A DNA stretch of 64,000 bases from Lytechinus pictus (GCF_037042905.1 NC_087251.1:46014373-46078372), one strand, 5' to 3'; positions 44,274 through 64,000 are shown, numbered from the stretch's first letter. Numbers and translations: made by a program. Notes: a model not told the origin generated them from the letters alone.

Positions 44274-44458
44274 GGGTGTTTCATAAAGCTGTTCGTAAGT
44301 AAAGGGCGAAATTAAGAACAACAGGTGAACATTTCTTATGCTATAAATAATCACCAATGAACAATTGATGGTCAATATCATTTACCACAAGAAAGGATCA
44401 CCAGTCGTTCTTAAAGTCGCTCTTAACTTTCGATCAGCTTTATGGAACGGCCCCCACA
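44274..44458. mobile_element. MITE of the 'tttcataaagctgttcg' family
   Basis: Left gtgtttcataaagctgttcgta, right agctttatggaacggccccc, with the atcaccagtcgttctta core. Confidence 0.75.
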
Positions 44459-45177
44459 CATTTCACATCTTAGGTGGAGATTGGATATTACATGAAAGTG
44501 CCCTGCCAATGGACATTAGCGCCTTATGGGGTTCGGACATTTGACCCTTAGATTAAGAGTCTTGTGACTGAACAACTACACATCCCCTCCATATATAGTG
44601 ATGAAAGGGTTGGCACATTCCAGGTTTGGGGGGAGGGGGGCAATCAAATTAAAACCATGAAATTGAAATAAGGGTCCAAGCAAATGGCTACGTCGCTACT
44701 ACGCTTAAAATATTGGGTCTTTGGTACATATGTTCAGCCAAAGAGAAAAAAAAGCTAGAGTCTAGGGAACTGCATATAAGTGTGAACATGCTATGTTTAA
44801 TGAGTGATTGTATTACCAAATGCATCAGAAAGTTTCAAACATAGAACTTTGCAACATCCCTCATGTACCAAAGTGAATATTAATAGATCATTCTAATGCC
44901 TTTATTAAAAAAATAAAAAAAATAACCAGAATGTGGTAAAAAATAGCTGATCAGTAATTTTGTGAATTTCTCAATTTCCCACACAGAAAGCACACATTCG
45001 TAATTACCACTTTCAAGTGACCTAAATATTTCACATGTGAAGAGGGGTGCGATCAGAAGCAAAAATTCAGAGCGGGGCTGAATGGCTTCTGAGTGGCTTT
45101 CGAGATCCATAAAATATAGAGAACTGAAATCCAGGTCTGAAAATGGGGGCTGTCAAAGTAGCATGTCCCAATATGAC

Positions 45178-45690
45178 CCAGGGAGCCCAGGACTCGTCTG
45201 TGTAATATGAGGCAGACATGGGTACTCTCCAAAATGGGGTAGAATGGGGTTGCAATAGCACTCCAAATAAAAGGAGAAAACATAAATCATGCACTTACCT
45301 TGATTATATGGATGAAGGTCTAACGTGAGACACAGAATCCTGACATCATGGCACAAACTGGACCCTCAAAAAAGGAAAAGTTAGACCTCCATGTCGCGTT
45401 CGTTCTTGGTATCGATCGGCCATTTTGTTTTCAATTTTTGAAAGAAGGAGAATGAACGAGACAGAAATTTTCCTATTTTTGAGGGTCCAGTTTGTGTCTC
45501 GATGTCAGGATTCTGTGTCACGATAGACCTTCATCCATAAAATTGAGGTAAGTGCATAATTTATTTTTCCCCCTTTTATTTGGGGTGCTATTGTGACCCC
45601 ATTCTACCCCATTTGGAGAGTACCCTCTGCCTAATATTACATGGACGAGTCCTGGGCTCCGGCCCGCAAAGCGGGCCGGAGCTCCCTGGG
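45178..45690. mobile_element. Fold-back element with ~200-bp arms
   Basis: The left arm 45178-45378 and right arm 45478-45690 share gcccaggactcgtc, gtactctccaaa, ggggtagaatggggt, atggatgaaggtct and cagaatcctgacat in opposite senses, around a ~100-bp core. The right arm carries an extra GC hairpin (separate entry). Confidence 0.85.
45656..45682. repeat. Perfect 12-bp GC hairpin
   Basis: gctccggcccgc, loop aaa, gcgggccggagc. It is absent from the matching place in the left arm of the enclosing element, so it was inserted there. Confidence 0.85.
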
Positions 45691-46336
45691 TTAGTCCCAA
45701 TAAAGAGAGCTGGCAGCCGTCTGTTTCGAGTTCTTTAAAAAAAAATTTAATTTCTCCTCGTACACAGACGGCTCGCTATCGTGCAGCCACCATTATTTAG
45801 GGGGTAAACAATCCAAAATCCCCCCGACTGGGCTCATTGATTTTTGTCTTTATTTCATAAAAATATATAAAAAGAACTGAACCAAAATAAAGATAATTAT
45901 TCCGTTTTGTCCTGAAATGCACCAAAACGGGAAAAAATACACTTAATAATAGGGAAAAAACAATGACTTACTCCGGCTGTCGCGCAACTCCCACTTCCCT
46001 GGTTGATCCGAACTTAATACATATGATAAACTGTATTGGCATTGAGCCCTGTACAGATCGAGCTAGAACTTCAGTCTCTGTAATTAATTGGTGAATGGAG
46101 CCAACGGAGTTCAGAGGAACAACCAACATAACCGAAGCTTTTGGTCTAGTCCCAATACTACATTGCATCTATAAATGAGCGCCCCTGGGGCCTGGCCCAT
46201 GACTAAAAAAAGGGAGCTTTTTTTTTTTACTTTGAGTAGACAACAAAAGTCTTGTAAATGTCAGATTTGTTTTGTCTTCAGTTCAATCAATCAAGTTGCT
46301 GATCACTCATTCATGTCACTTGTATTTTCAGGGTGA

Positions 46337-48376
46337 TTACAAATTGTGGCATTATCGTGATCCAAGTCCCCGGTGACTCGGATCCACGGACAATTTTTCA
46401 CAACGTAAAACATGTCCTACCTGTCTCTACCAACCTCGTAGTTGTGTGTCACTTGTCTCTTTTCAGTCTCCACTTTATTGGCGTTGCAAATCAGAATTTG
46501 CATCATTCTCTATTGCTTTTATAGTTCGTAAACTATTACTTTTCATATGAATAAATCAGGATTATATTCATCTTTTTATGTTTCGTACAATATTAAACTT
46601 GCTTTATTTCGTCTACGTTTTTACTAAATAAATCAATAAGCCCTATCCCTCTTCAGTCTCCATTGATTTATTTCGTTGATTCCTAATTTACTAAATAAAT
46701 CAGAATTGCATCTACTTCTTTTCAATCTCTATAGCTTTATTCAGGATTATATTCATCTTTTTTATGTTTCTCACAATATAAAATTTGCTTTATTTTGTAT
46801 ACATTTTTACTAAATAAATCAATAGGCCCTAGATCCCTCTTCAGTCTCCATTGCTTTATTTCGTTGATTCCTAATTTACTAAATAAATCAGGATTGCATC
46901 TACTTTTTTTCAGTCCTTATAGCTTTATTTCTTCGTACTTTTTATGCTAAATGAATCTCTTTTCATATATATGTTTCTTATGATTTTGCTTTATTTCGTC
47001 TATCACGTTTTTACTAAATAAATCAAATTGCATCTCCCTCTTAACAGTCTCAATTGCTTTATTTTGTTAGGTAAAAAGAATGTCTGTATAATTACTCCTT
47101 GTGATTCAAGTCCCCCCTCTAAAATAAAAAGGCAATTAACCCGTTGATATATTCATCTACCCCTCATTTCCCTCCTCTTCAAAACCACTGCCACTTTTAG
47201 ACATTTTCCTAGAGATGATAAATAAATATATAAATAATAACAATCATTAAAATTAATGAAAATCACATTAAAAACACAATTTAACTGTCTAATTACTCCT
47301 CATGATCCGAGTCCCCTCCCCGTTTTAAAAACGTCAAATTTCCCATAGGAGGGGACTTGGATAACTAGGAGTACTATTACTCGTGATCCAAGTCCCCTCT
47401 TAAAAATACAAAACGGCAATTAACCCGTTGATATTCATCTACCCCTCATTTCCCTCCTCTTCAAAACCACTCTGCCACTTTTAGAGTTTCCTAGAGATGA
47501 TAAATGAATATTTTCGATAATAAGAATCATTAAAATCAATGAAAATCACATTACAAGCACTATTTAACTGTCTAATTACTTCTCGTGATCCGAGTCCCCT
47601 TCCCGTGTTAAGACTGTCCAATTTCTCATAGGAGGGGACTTGGATAACGAGGAGTACTATTACTCGTGATCCAAGTCCCCTCTCTTAAAAATACAAAACG
47701 GCAATTAACCCGTTGATATTCATCTACCCCTCATTTCCCTCCTCTTCAAAACCACTCTGCCACTTTTAGACAGTTTCCTAGAGATGATAAATGAATATTT
47801 TCGATAATAAGAATCATTAAAATCAATGAAAATCACACTAAAAACACTATTTAACTGTCTAATTACTCCTCGAGATCCGAGTCCCCTTCCCGTGTTAAGA
47901 CTGTCCAATTTCTCATAGGAGGGGACTTGGATAACGAGGAGTACTATTACTCGTTATCCGAGTCCCCTTCTATGGGAAATTGGCAGTCTCAACACGGGAA
48001 GGGGACTCGGATCACGAGGAGTAATTAGACAGTTAAATAGTGCTTTTAATGTGATTAATTTTGTTTTATTTAGTGTTTTTTATCATTGTTTACCAACTTG
48101 GAAGAATATACAGCCTCAGGAGAGAAAAGAAAAAGACTATTATTGTCGTTTGAAAAAGTGTCTGAGTCATTTGTTATTGTGTCAATGGGAAAACGTGTGG
48201 TGGAAGAAAGTCCCCGTTCAGTGAGAAGCTTCGCACCGTTTCGCATCGCGAACAATAGATTTCTTTTGAAAATATTCCAACCGTGGATTCCATTGAATTT
48301 TAAGTTTGCTGATATTTGAGGTGTGTCTCAAGTTTGTCCCCAGTGACTTGGATGACGATAAGGCCCAAATTGTAAT
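46337..48376. mobile_element. ~2-kb terminal-inverted-repeat element built from tandem repeats
   Basis: The ends ttacaaattgtggcattatc... and ...gataaggcccaaattgtaa are imperfect inverted repeats of about 35 bp. The inside consists of a ~187-bp tandem repeat (46540-47060, marker tttactaaataaatca) and a ~285-bp tandem repeat (47090-48030). The motif GATCCRAGTCCCC occurs about twelve times in both orientations. No coding frame. Confidence 0.65.
47918..47972. repeat. Near-perfect palindrome at the array end
   Basis: ggggacttggataacgag, an 11-base spacer gagtactatta, then ctcgttatccgagtcccc. The 18-bp arms differ at one position. Similar but looser pairs are at 47347 and 47636. Confidence 0.8.
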
Positions 48377-48569
48377 GTAGATGATCGAGACGGTTTTAAA
48401 AACATACTCTGCCACAAAAATCAGAAAAGATATTTTTCAAAATAGTTCCCCTGCGCCGGCCAAGAAATCGCAACTGCAGCTGCACTAGCACTAGCACTGC
48501 ATCGCGGCATACAGCGGATTCTTAATCGTAGGCTCCCCAGCAGATGTCCGAACGGAACCTCTGGCTTAC

Positions 48570-48700
48570 CGCTAGCGCTACCATCGCATCAGCGGCTTAA
48601 CCGGAGAGGTCAAACTCAAACTTACTTTCCCCTCCTTTTCCTTAATTTTAAGTTAAAATCATTCGCTCAGTGATAAGGTCTAAATTTAAGGTTTTCAACT
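48570..48700 (-). other. Possible TMEM62 non-coding first exon / promoter area
   Basis: A donor (GCG|GTAAGC at 48569-48564) follows a stretch of locally higher CpG content. TMEM62 needs an upstream non-coding exon because its first coding exon starts at an acceptor. The link is guesswork. Confidence 0.2.
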
Positions 48701-48779
48701 CACCGTATCTTGTGATATTCCCCCGCCTTCTAACGTTAGCTTCAATTCAAAACTACTGAGTTAGGCTGAGAGTTGTCAC

Positions 48780-50120
48780 GCACGTCTACGGTAGTCTGCA
48801 CTGAATTCCACTCCTTGCATATATATGCAATGCTTGCATCATTAATTTTTTATTCCAAGATCCAGGGCCGGCCGGGGGGGGGGGGGGGGCTGAGCATGAG
48901 GGCATGATACCGGCCCGCCACAGAGAGGGGCAGGGGCTGTGGTAAGGCGGGAGTGCACTTGACACTTGACCAAAGATAATGCTTGAAAATAAATGTGCGT
49001 GATTAAAACAAATAGTGATGATAATTGAGGGTAGGCCTGAATTTGTTAAAAAGGCAAAAATCAATTTTTTTGTATTGCATCTGGGACGTCACCACAACAC
49101 ACTGGGTGGGGGGGGGGGGGTCAGTCAACTGTAACTTTTCCACATCCATGATATTCAAAGATGCTTGCTATAGAGATTATAGTCATGCTTTATTTGAAAA
49201 AAAAAACTCAATAATGCAAATTATATATAGCAGTGTGATAAATCAAAAAGGCAACTAGTAAAAGAGTGGGCATCACGCACAGTCCGGAATAGCTCAAACT
49301 TTTAAGCACGCATATTCAGGCATCTTCACTCAGCCGCAGCACCTCTGCATGCACTTGATTGCATGTTGAGATAAAACTCCCATTAATTGGCGTACATAGC
49401 CTATGGGGGAAAGGTTTGGGCCGGGGCATGCACTCATGCAATGCCCCCCAAGTTTTCCACAATTGAGGGGGGGGAAAGGAAAGAGAGAAGAGTGGTATCA
49501 TTTTCAGAATATTATGTCATAATTGAATTTTTGTAATAAAAGTGTCAAAATTCTCGCTCGCTTGCTTCGCTCACTCTCAACTTGTTATAAATTTTGCCTG
49601 ATACGCCAGATTTGGCCCCCTCAAAATGCCTTGGCTGATTATTACTCCACTGAAAACTCCTGTGCATTACGCCTCCAATCCCTGGGCCCATTCAATTGCC
49701 CAGAATTAATTCTAAATAAGTTGGAACAGGATTCTATTGTATATGTATGAAAATAATGATGATGCTAATGATGATGATGATGATATACATGCTACCGTGG
49801 GTAGCAACTATACAGTTCCAAATATTCTAGAAGGACTGCTACATAAGATATTCTATTTTTTTTACCCTCAAATTCTTATCTTTGTAGATAGAAATAAAGC
49901 ATTTGTTAAAAAACATATGTAAAGTTTACTATTTGTAAACATTTTTATTTGGGGTTAAAAAAGTCCCATTTTACTTTATCAAATGACGATTTGGGATATC
50001 TTATATAAAGCACAAGGTCAGGTCACCAGTCATGAATAAATATTTATAAAATAAGTAGCTTATGAAAAGCTTACACTTCCAGTTTGGGACTGTGAGCAAA
50101 CATGCATCATTTGGCAGATT
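48780..50120. other. Intergenic with poly-G-bounded repeat pieces
   Basis: G-tracts at 48876-48888, 49107-49119 and 49469, with repeat-like CpG-poor sequence. No gene seen. Confidence 0.4.
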
Positions 50121-50139
50121 ATTTACAGATTATGACTTT

Positions 50140-50570
50140 TATCATCATTATTGGTATTGTTGTATGATGATGATAATTATGATCCTTCATCATCATCATT
50201 GCAATCATCATCATCATTGCCATCATCTTCATCATCATCATCATCTTCATCATCATTATCACCATTATCATTTTCATCATCATCATCACCTTAATCATCA
50301 TCATCTTCATCATCATTATCATAATAATCATTATCACCTTCATAATATCATCATTATCATAATCATTATCATCATAAGAATATTCCTCATCATCATCATC
50401 CATATAACTATCATCTTCATCATCATTATCATCATAACCTTCATAATATCATCATTATCATTATAGTCATTATCATAAGAATATTCCTCATCATCATTAT
50501 CCATATCACTATCATCTTCATCATCATCATCATCATTGCTATTATCATTATTATTATGTTATTATGAATA
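50140..50570. repeat. Second CAT/ATT microsatellite region
   Basis: Interrupted (CAT)n, (ATT)n and CATTATCAT units over about 400 bp, with an internal partial duplication (catcatcttcatcatcatta). It is more degenerate than the array at 34831. Confidence 0.9.
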
Positions 50571-50599
50571 AATTATTATCATTTAAGGTAATTTTGCAA

Positions 50600-53500
50600 T
50601 ACAGATTTCAAATGACATCTGATTTAAGCATTATTGGGTAACCGAAATTCAGACACAGTACATTAATCAAGATAAGAAGTCTAATTCAAGATTTCAGTTA
50701 CTACATGGGTTTTTTTATCGGTTAAAATTCTAATTGGACCAGTTACCAATGATTAAAGTTTCAGAGATGTACCGTAGTTGGAATTCAACTGGTATGACTG
50801 ATTGGTTGCAACTACTTTTTGCCCTTCTGGTTTAAACAAACTAGCTTTGAATTTGGTCATGAAAAGTGTAAGGCAGATTGAAAATCATGAGCAAAATTAA
50901 AAACATAGAGGGGAGAATTTCATGAAAAGTTTTGCCATTGATATTTATGACTAATTTGCTTTCAGCCAATCAGATGCAAGGATGTTCAGTAATTGAAAAG
51001 AACCTTTTGTTTTTATGAAATGCTCCCCAGAACAAAGAATGATCTTCAAACAAAATAAATGACGCTTTCGACACCATGACTGAACTTCCAATATCACACA
51101 AGCATTGTGTCCATAATTTAATAATAACCACAAGGCAAGAAAATTGAGAAAACAAGGGAATTTTTGCACACATAATGCAGCTCAGCAATAAAACGGAGTA
51201 GACTTGGAAATGAATATTAATCGAAAAATATCAAGTTCTCCAATCCAATACAACACTGGGGACGGCTATCTTGTAAAAAGAAGAGGTTTCTGTAGTCTAA
51301 AAGCACACAACCTGTTTTTAAAAAAAATGACAGGTTAGCAAAATGTGGAGAACTATCATAACATACTAGCATGAAAAGGGTGCAGACCCAATATAATACT
51401 ACATGTACATTACTGATGGTCACTTTACTTATGATCCCTTAGGGGCAATCCTGCCCCTATACAGCCCCAACCAAAATAAAATTATGCCAAAACACCAAGC
51501 TATTGATATATCTCATGTATATTTGGAATAATTAAGTTTTTCTACATATTAAATGGTTTGATCTATTATCTGATTTAAATCAGAGGTCTTGACTTCCATT
51601 TTTTTTTCAAATGGATAAAATAGGAAATGAGCTGTAATTCTCAAATGTGTGTCACAAATTGATCAAGGAAATCAGGAACTTCATTTTAAAAGAAGAGCCT
51701 GGAAAAGTCAAAATTGATTCTCTCCTTTTGATTCCGAATTGTTAGAAAATCTGTATCACTGATTGAATATATCTTTCTCTTCATATACATTTTAATTGTA
51801 ATGTGAAAATGAGTCACTTTCAACATCTGGGACCAGTTTCATTTTCCAAAATACCATGGTAACAGGGCTCAACAGCCCATTAAAATCAAGTTTCAATAGA
51901 AGTTTTAATAATTATAGCAATTTAAAACTAGGACCTGATGGAACAAACAACGACCCTTTCAAGAGTGATCCATTCCCTTTAAAGCTTTGTTTATACTGCC
52001 TAAATATTCACTGCAAATTATATAACAGAAATTTTCTCTTGCACCATTTTCAGAAAAGCAATAATGAGCACTGAATTAATATGGAGAGAGGGGAAATCTT
52101 ATCATACACTCTGAATTTCAGGGATTTAAGATTAAAAAATCCAGATCAGCTGTGAATAGTGGCCAGCCAAACACTGGACTAAGACTCAGACCTTGCAGAT
52201 TTGAATTTACAGCTAAAAGATTTGCATACAAATCTTTTTGAGATTTCAAAATAAATCCTTAGGATTAAATACAAATCTCAAATGATGCTCATCACTATTA
52301 ACAGCCAATCATAAAAATTGCTATGACAACAGCTCTTGCTGAAGTATCACCTTTCATTGGAAGACCCAATCAAAAAGCAGAATTTTCACTGTTGTCATAA
52401 AAGTCGACAATCCAACCAGACTTGATATCATAGCAACTTTAAAAAAAAAATTAAATTAGGCCCTGGAGTAATATTAAATCCTTGAAATTTAGAGTGTGAG
52501 ATTTGCATTTTACACCCTCCAAATCCAAGCTAAACATACCTCCATCATCATGGGTTTCCCTGTGCATCTACTTATTAATATTCCAAGATATTTTGCTGAT
52601 GTGAATACAATAAAAAAGCAATGAATACTCTTAAATCCATATTTTTGCACAACATATATAAAAATACATCACACAATCACAGGTGCCATTTTTACAGCAG
52701 TTTGAAATTCAGTATAAAATGAGGTATTTAGATATTTCTTTTGTTTGGAGCTACAAAATCCCCTCAGTTTGAAAATTGCATTTGAAGACACCAATTCTCA
52801 AAGGTGTAATATCTTATAGGGAAAAAGATGAAGATATGCTTTTATTATATACATCTGGAAGCCATTGCCCTATGTCTCTGTGTACTAATGTCAGCCCCTA
52901 TTCCTAAATTTCAAAAAGACTTTGATGGAACTTTTCTTATAATTTCTTACCTTTTAATTTAAAAAGGCTGGCTTTTCATGGGAAATCAGGGACTAAAGTA
53001 TATATCCTATGAATACAGTGTGAAAATTGTTTTCTGAATACAATCAATTTTGAGGCTTGTAATTTTAAAGAAAAGTTACGCAACTAACTTCTGGATATCA
53101 AGTCCAGTAGATTTAATTTCTGACCCAGTAAACCATATCTCTGACTAGGGTTTATGGAAAAGAGTCTGTACTGAATCGAGTTATGTTGAATATGTTAAAA
53201 TATCCTGAATAATAACAATCCACTTTTATATAGTGCTTGTCACTTCGGGACAATGTCTCTTATGTGCTTTACATATACATGTATATCATATAGCCTTAAA
53301 AACGGACATACTTATTAAAGCTTTAAGCTTTAAGATGTTACTAAGCCTAATTTGTTTACCTTTATAGCCAGTCACAGTTCATAGTTTAGCGTCCATTGTC
53401 TCTTTTGATTCTATTATACATTGTTTTGTTCTAGCTTTCTGTTCATTCATGCAATATTTCTCCGATGAGTGCATTAAAAGTGTGTCTGTTTTTATGGCTA

Positions 53501-54950
53501 TTTTGTAATTTTGCGGTACCAAACACTTATTCATATATATTTTCACCCCAGACACTGGATTCTGTCCGGCCCAAAATGACTTAAACGAAAAAGAAAAGAA
53601 ACATTGGACAAGTAGATACATTACTGTTGGTCCAAAATATGAACAAAAATTGACCCATTTCCATGTTCATAATACTCTCCTAGTATTAACAGTTGCCTCA
53701 CTTTGTCCAATTCTGGGCATTACTATATATTGGTCATTTTCAAAAATTACAAACAAAAGTGGGGATGGAATAAATGATTATATTCTCTAACCCCAAGCAC
53801 CAATGAGTCAACAGCTGGAAAAATTGCATGAACATTGACATCTGTCCATAGATATAGGCCTATATAACTATACAATTACTTTATCACCTTTTTGGCCAAA
53901 ACAGAAATTATGACTGCTGCTTTCTGGGAAATCTTTCATAATGGATACTCAATGATTGAATGAATAGAAATAAGTATTTTATTATACCATGTATTCAACT
54001 ATATTCTACTAAATTATTATTCAGTCAGTTTAAAAAAAAAACAATTTTGTTCCCGTAAAATGACAATTCCAATATGGGAGAACTATAAGATTCTACAAAG
54101 TGATTGAAATAAGAACAAGAATTTACCCCAATATGAGGTAAACAAAAACATAATAATTTCAGTGAAAACTTTTCAAGTATACTATAAGAATGATAAATAC
54201 AATCATGAACAATACAACAGCCATGTATCATAAATGATAAATTCATTTCATGCACACATGTACTCATATAAATAGGGGATATATAAATAAAAGTAATAAC
54301 ACAATACACTTTTTTAAATGCAAATTGAGTCATTATCTCACAGGATGATGACAATGATTGCTACTTTTGGTAACAGATTGAATGACAGGTCATGAATTCA
54401 TGGAAAGAGTTCGTAAATTGCATCTTGATAGTAGAGAATAGAGACGAAACACTATCAGAGTATTGAAAATCAACAGATTTATATAACTTTAGATTACACA
54501 ATAATAATAATGTGCTAATTTCATTGACTTCCATTCTTGGAAAATGAAAGCAATGACCTATGTACAGTAATAAAAAAAGTATTTTGATCGTGCAGCTCTC
54601 TTCCACACAATCCTTCAAAAACGTTTTTATCATGTGCAATATTTTTTAATAACTGTTTCTATGAAGCATGCAGGGAATATGCTATTCTATGTACATATAA
54701 ATACTTATGGCAAATGGCCAATTAAGCAATTTTACTGGATGAATTTTGCTATCTATTTCATTCTGGAGGGATGGATATTATTCGTCTTCTTCATAAAAAA
54801 GCACCATTAAAGCAACTCATAAATACTTTACATAGATATACAAAAGAAAGAATATATTCAAGGGTTAAATCATCATTCAATCAATCTATAAAAAAAAATC
54901 TGCCTCCATAACTTTGGTAATACGCTACAATGCAAACATGTGTGTCAAGA
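50600..54950. other. Intergenic, no gene recognised
   Basis: AT-rich. It contains one member of the 'catctgattggct' repeat family in reverse (50915-51022) and one retroposon tail (53213-53280, tatatagtgcttgtcacttc). No exon on either strand could be supported. Confidence 0.5.
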
Positions 54951-55204
54951 AGACAAACTTCAGGGGAGAGTTTCATCAACATTTTCGTTCGACAAATAGT
55001 CAGATCTGATATCTCTCCTTGATTCTGATAGGCTAAGAAGCATTTTCACCATGGCAACTGTTGGATAAAATGGTACCTGTGGGATAAAACGTCTGACAAA
55101 TCCTTTCATGAAATGCTTCCCAGTTTCTTTGGTTATTTTTAGGTTTTACTGTCGATTGTCATAAATTATAATCTATTCCTTGGTTGGATAATTAAAAATG
55201 ATTA

Positions 55205-55402
55205 AATAATTTTTTTTCTTAAATGCACTGTTAAAGTTAAACCTGGGAATGAATTTGCAATAATTAGTAAGAGACATTTATGCGTACTTCTTACCATAAA
55301 TGGGATTTTTTTTTTCTTAAATGCACTGTTAAACCTGGGAATGAATTTGCAATAATTAGTGGCAAGAGACATTTATGCGTACTTCTCACCATAAAATCCA
55401 GG
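55205..55402. repeat. Tandem duplication of a ~105-bp unit
   Basis: ttttttcttaaatgcactgt ... tttatgcgtacttctyaccataaa occurs twice head to tail. The second copy lacks 7 bp near its start and has 4 bp extra later. Confidence 0.85.
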
Positions 55403-55697
55403 ATTTTCCAAAAGGAACATTTGCCCAATGAAACTGGCTAGATGTAGTATAAATCCAAATGTAAGCTGGTACGTCTGTATTCTTGTAACTCGGGCGACGT
55501 TTTTGTGATTTTTTATCTGTAAAGTACATTCTACTGATTGTACAGAAATGAGATTAGATCTGTATGTTTCCCCTTATTAGCATTTGGGATGTAAAATTCA
55601 ACACATTTCAAGGAAATTTCAAGGAAAATCTGATTTACTGAATGTTTTCTGATCAAAATGGGAAAACAAAACAAGTGCTGTTGATTGAAACACTTTG

Positions 55698-55845
55698 ATC
55701 TAGGGAGCATTTCATGAAACAGACAGTGAGAGATTTTCACTGACTATTGTTATAAGCTACTGAAATCCTTGCATCTGATTGGCTCACAGCAAATTTGTTA
55801 GTGAAAGTCAATGACTATTTGTTTCATGAAACACTTCCAAGGTAC
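55698..55845. mobile_element. MITE-like repeat of the 'catctgattggct' family
   Basis: Inverted ends agcatttcatgaaac / tgtttcatgaaacact. The centre has aagctactgaaatccttgca and tctgattggctca. Another copy is at 62262-62400; relatives are at 50915 (reverse) and about 54960. Confidence 0.65.
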
Positions 55846-56089
55846 AACAAGAATTTAATTTAGATAATCAGCCACTGCAATATTGAATATCTATTGAGAG
55901 TGTAGAAAAGGTGCATTTAACATGTGCCAGGAATGAACTCATATTTGCTCCAACGGAAGGTATTCTACATAATTACAGATAAGTTATCACATGAAGCCAC
56001 TTCCGTTGATCACGAATGACCATTTCATCGATAAAACTGCACTAACTCTGCTTTTTACAAATAGAAATTTATACATTTGTCTAGGAATT

Positions 56090-62653
<6,564 letters not shown>

Positions 62654-63246
62654 CTGCAAAAACACAAACAATTACACAAATCTAGTTAGATTGGAGTTCA
62701 TACATTCAATTTTGAAGGTAGAATATCAATGTTTAATTGGTAATAAATAAAAAGTTTGAAAGAAATGAATGGGGTGGTGCAATGTTTTGAAGGTATAGCT
62801 AATAGTAAGAATAGTTAGAAAAAACTCATCAAAGTGCACATTTCTTGGCAAAATGGTAATATATAGAGGTTGAAAATAACGTATAGGGAGGTACAAGTTT
62901 TCAATGCCACCAAACTTTACCGAAGACAGTATTCAGAATAGTAAAAAAAAAACCAAAACAACCATAAAAAATGCACATTCCTTGGCCAAATGTAATAAAT
63001 AAAGAGTTTGAAAATACCTTATGGGGTAGGGCAACTTTCTAAGCCACCAAACCATAGCCAATATTCAGAATAGGTGAAAAAATACATAAAAAGGAAAACT
63101 CCTTGGCTAAATAATATGGCAGTATGACAAGCCCCTTCCAAATTCAAATTGTTTATCAAATGCATCGGTTACATGCCATCACAACAATAAATTTACTTTT
63201 CCATTTTCCATTTAAAAAGTGTGACATACGTTTGCTTTAGCTATAT

Positions 63247-64000
63247 ACAGTGCGTCCCACAAAAAACGAAACCGAGATTTATCGATGATTTATCATAACT
63301 TAATAACAAACACAATAGACAAATGACCTACCATTGTAAAGCTTAGAATCTCCTCTTTCATCTGAAATTACTTAGATTATTTTTCATTCACGCATGAGTG
63401 AGCAAAAACAATTTGAAGAGGGGATACCAAAAAGTCATTTGGCGGGCTGTATCTGAGTTTCAAAAAGAAAACCACATTTTTTAAAAGTTCAATATCTGCT
63501 CTTTAATTTGATACCTCAATTACAGAAAATGGTCAAGAAATAACATAGTTCTGGTTATTTAAAATAAGGCTTAATTTTCAATAATTTCATCAAATGAAGA
63601 GGTTTTACAGGCTAGCGTTCAAACTCACTCGACACTCCGTTTTGTTGACGATCAGCCATGCATTAAGTCTTTTGTTAACCATGCAATAGCTTCTGTGGGA
63701 AATCGGTGAAAACACGTTTATTTCATGAAATTATGGAAATACCAGCATTGTTTCGAGGGAACATAACTTTTTTAATTCTTGACCATTTTTGGTGATTAAG
63801 GTATCAAATGAAAGAGCAGATATTGAACTTCTTGGCATGTGATTTTCTTTTTGAAATTCAGATACCCCCCAACAAATGAGTTTTTGGCATCCTTTCCTCA
63901 AATTGTTTTTGCTCACTCATGCGTGAATGATGAATAATCTAAGTTTTATCAAATGAAAGAGGAGATTCTAAGCTTTAGATTGGTAGGTCATTTGTCTATT
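63247..64000. mobile_element. Large fold-back element cut by the window end
   Basis: The left arm starts cgtcccacaaaaaacgaaac. From about 63310 to 63570 it is mirrored by 63770-64000 (e.g. gacctaccattgtaaagctt against aagctttagattggtaggtc; cacgcatgagtgagcaaaaa against its inverse). The core is about 200 bp. The outer end of the right arm lies beyond the window. Confidence 0.85.

Overview
The window is animal nuclear DNA, AT-rich and intron-rich. It most resembles an echinoderm, probably a sea urchin. The gene set is deuterostome-like (a Dicer helicase half, TMEM62 and a TRIM9/TRIM67-type gene). The spaces between exons are packed with tRNA-derived SINEs, (TAA)n-tailed retroposons, fold-back MITEs, poly-G-bounded repeats and a Tc1 element, as I would expect in an echinoid. 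The species assignment is inference. No prokaryotic, viral or organellar genes were seen.

All three clear genes are on the minus strand. From right to left: (i) 62653-56090, the last three coding exons (FN3 domain plus B30.2/SPRY) of a TRIM9/TRIM67-type E3 ubiquitin ligase, whose RING, B-box and COS part lies beyond the right edge; (ii) 43753-19849, a complete TMEM62 gene of 14 coding exons, 1998 coding bases and 665 codons, with every exon phase consistent; (iii) 10856-4137, the first five coding exons (622 codons, the whole helicase region) of a Dicer gene. No PAZ or RNase III exon was found in the window. At 2180-2085 there is a candidate first exon of a nuclear-encoded mitochondrial protein, also minus strand, so the rest of Dicer is either missing or lies past the left edge.

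Layout: 1-2084 holds a fold-back element and a striking array of eight C/EBP-type palindromes spaced exactly 41 bp; 2085-2760 the mitochondrial-type exon and a ~100-bp tandem repeat; 4137-10856 Dicer; 10.9-19.8 kb a repeat-rich intergenic stretch with nested palindromes, a truncated non-LTR retrotransposon and minisatellites; 19.8-43.8 kb TMEM62, whose introns hold a tandem repeat with hormone-response-like motifs, a DUF4371 transposase relic whose own coding sequence has become a 184-bp tandem array, a ~480-bp CAT microsatellite ending about 15 bp from a splice donor, and a near-intact Tc1-like transposon; 44-56 kb intergenic, with a 2-kb terminal-inverted-repeat element carrying about twelve copies of one 13-bp motif; 56-62.7 kb TRIM9; 63.2 kb to the end, a fold-back element cut by the window edge.

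The three genes share no pathway: dsRNA processing, a membrane metallophosphoesterase-fold protein of unknown role, and a ubiquitin ligase. The most noteworthy biology is the Dicer helicase. Its exons are open and correctly spliced, yet helicase motifs I, II, III and VI all carry non-consensus residues, and a 42-bp in-frame duplicate of the last exon's end sits just downstream with usable splice sites.
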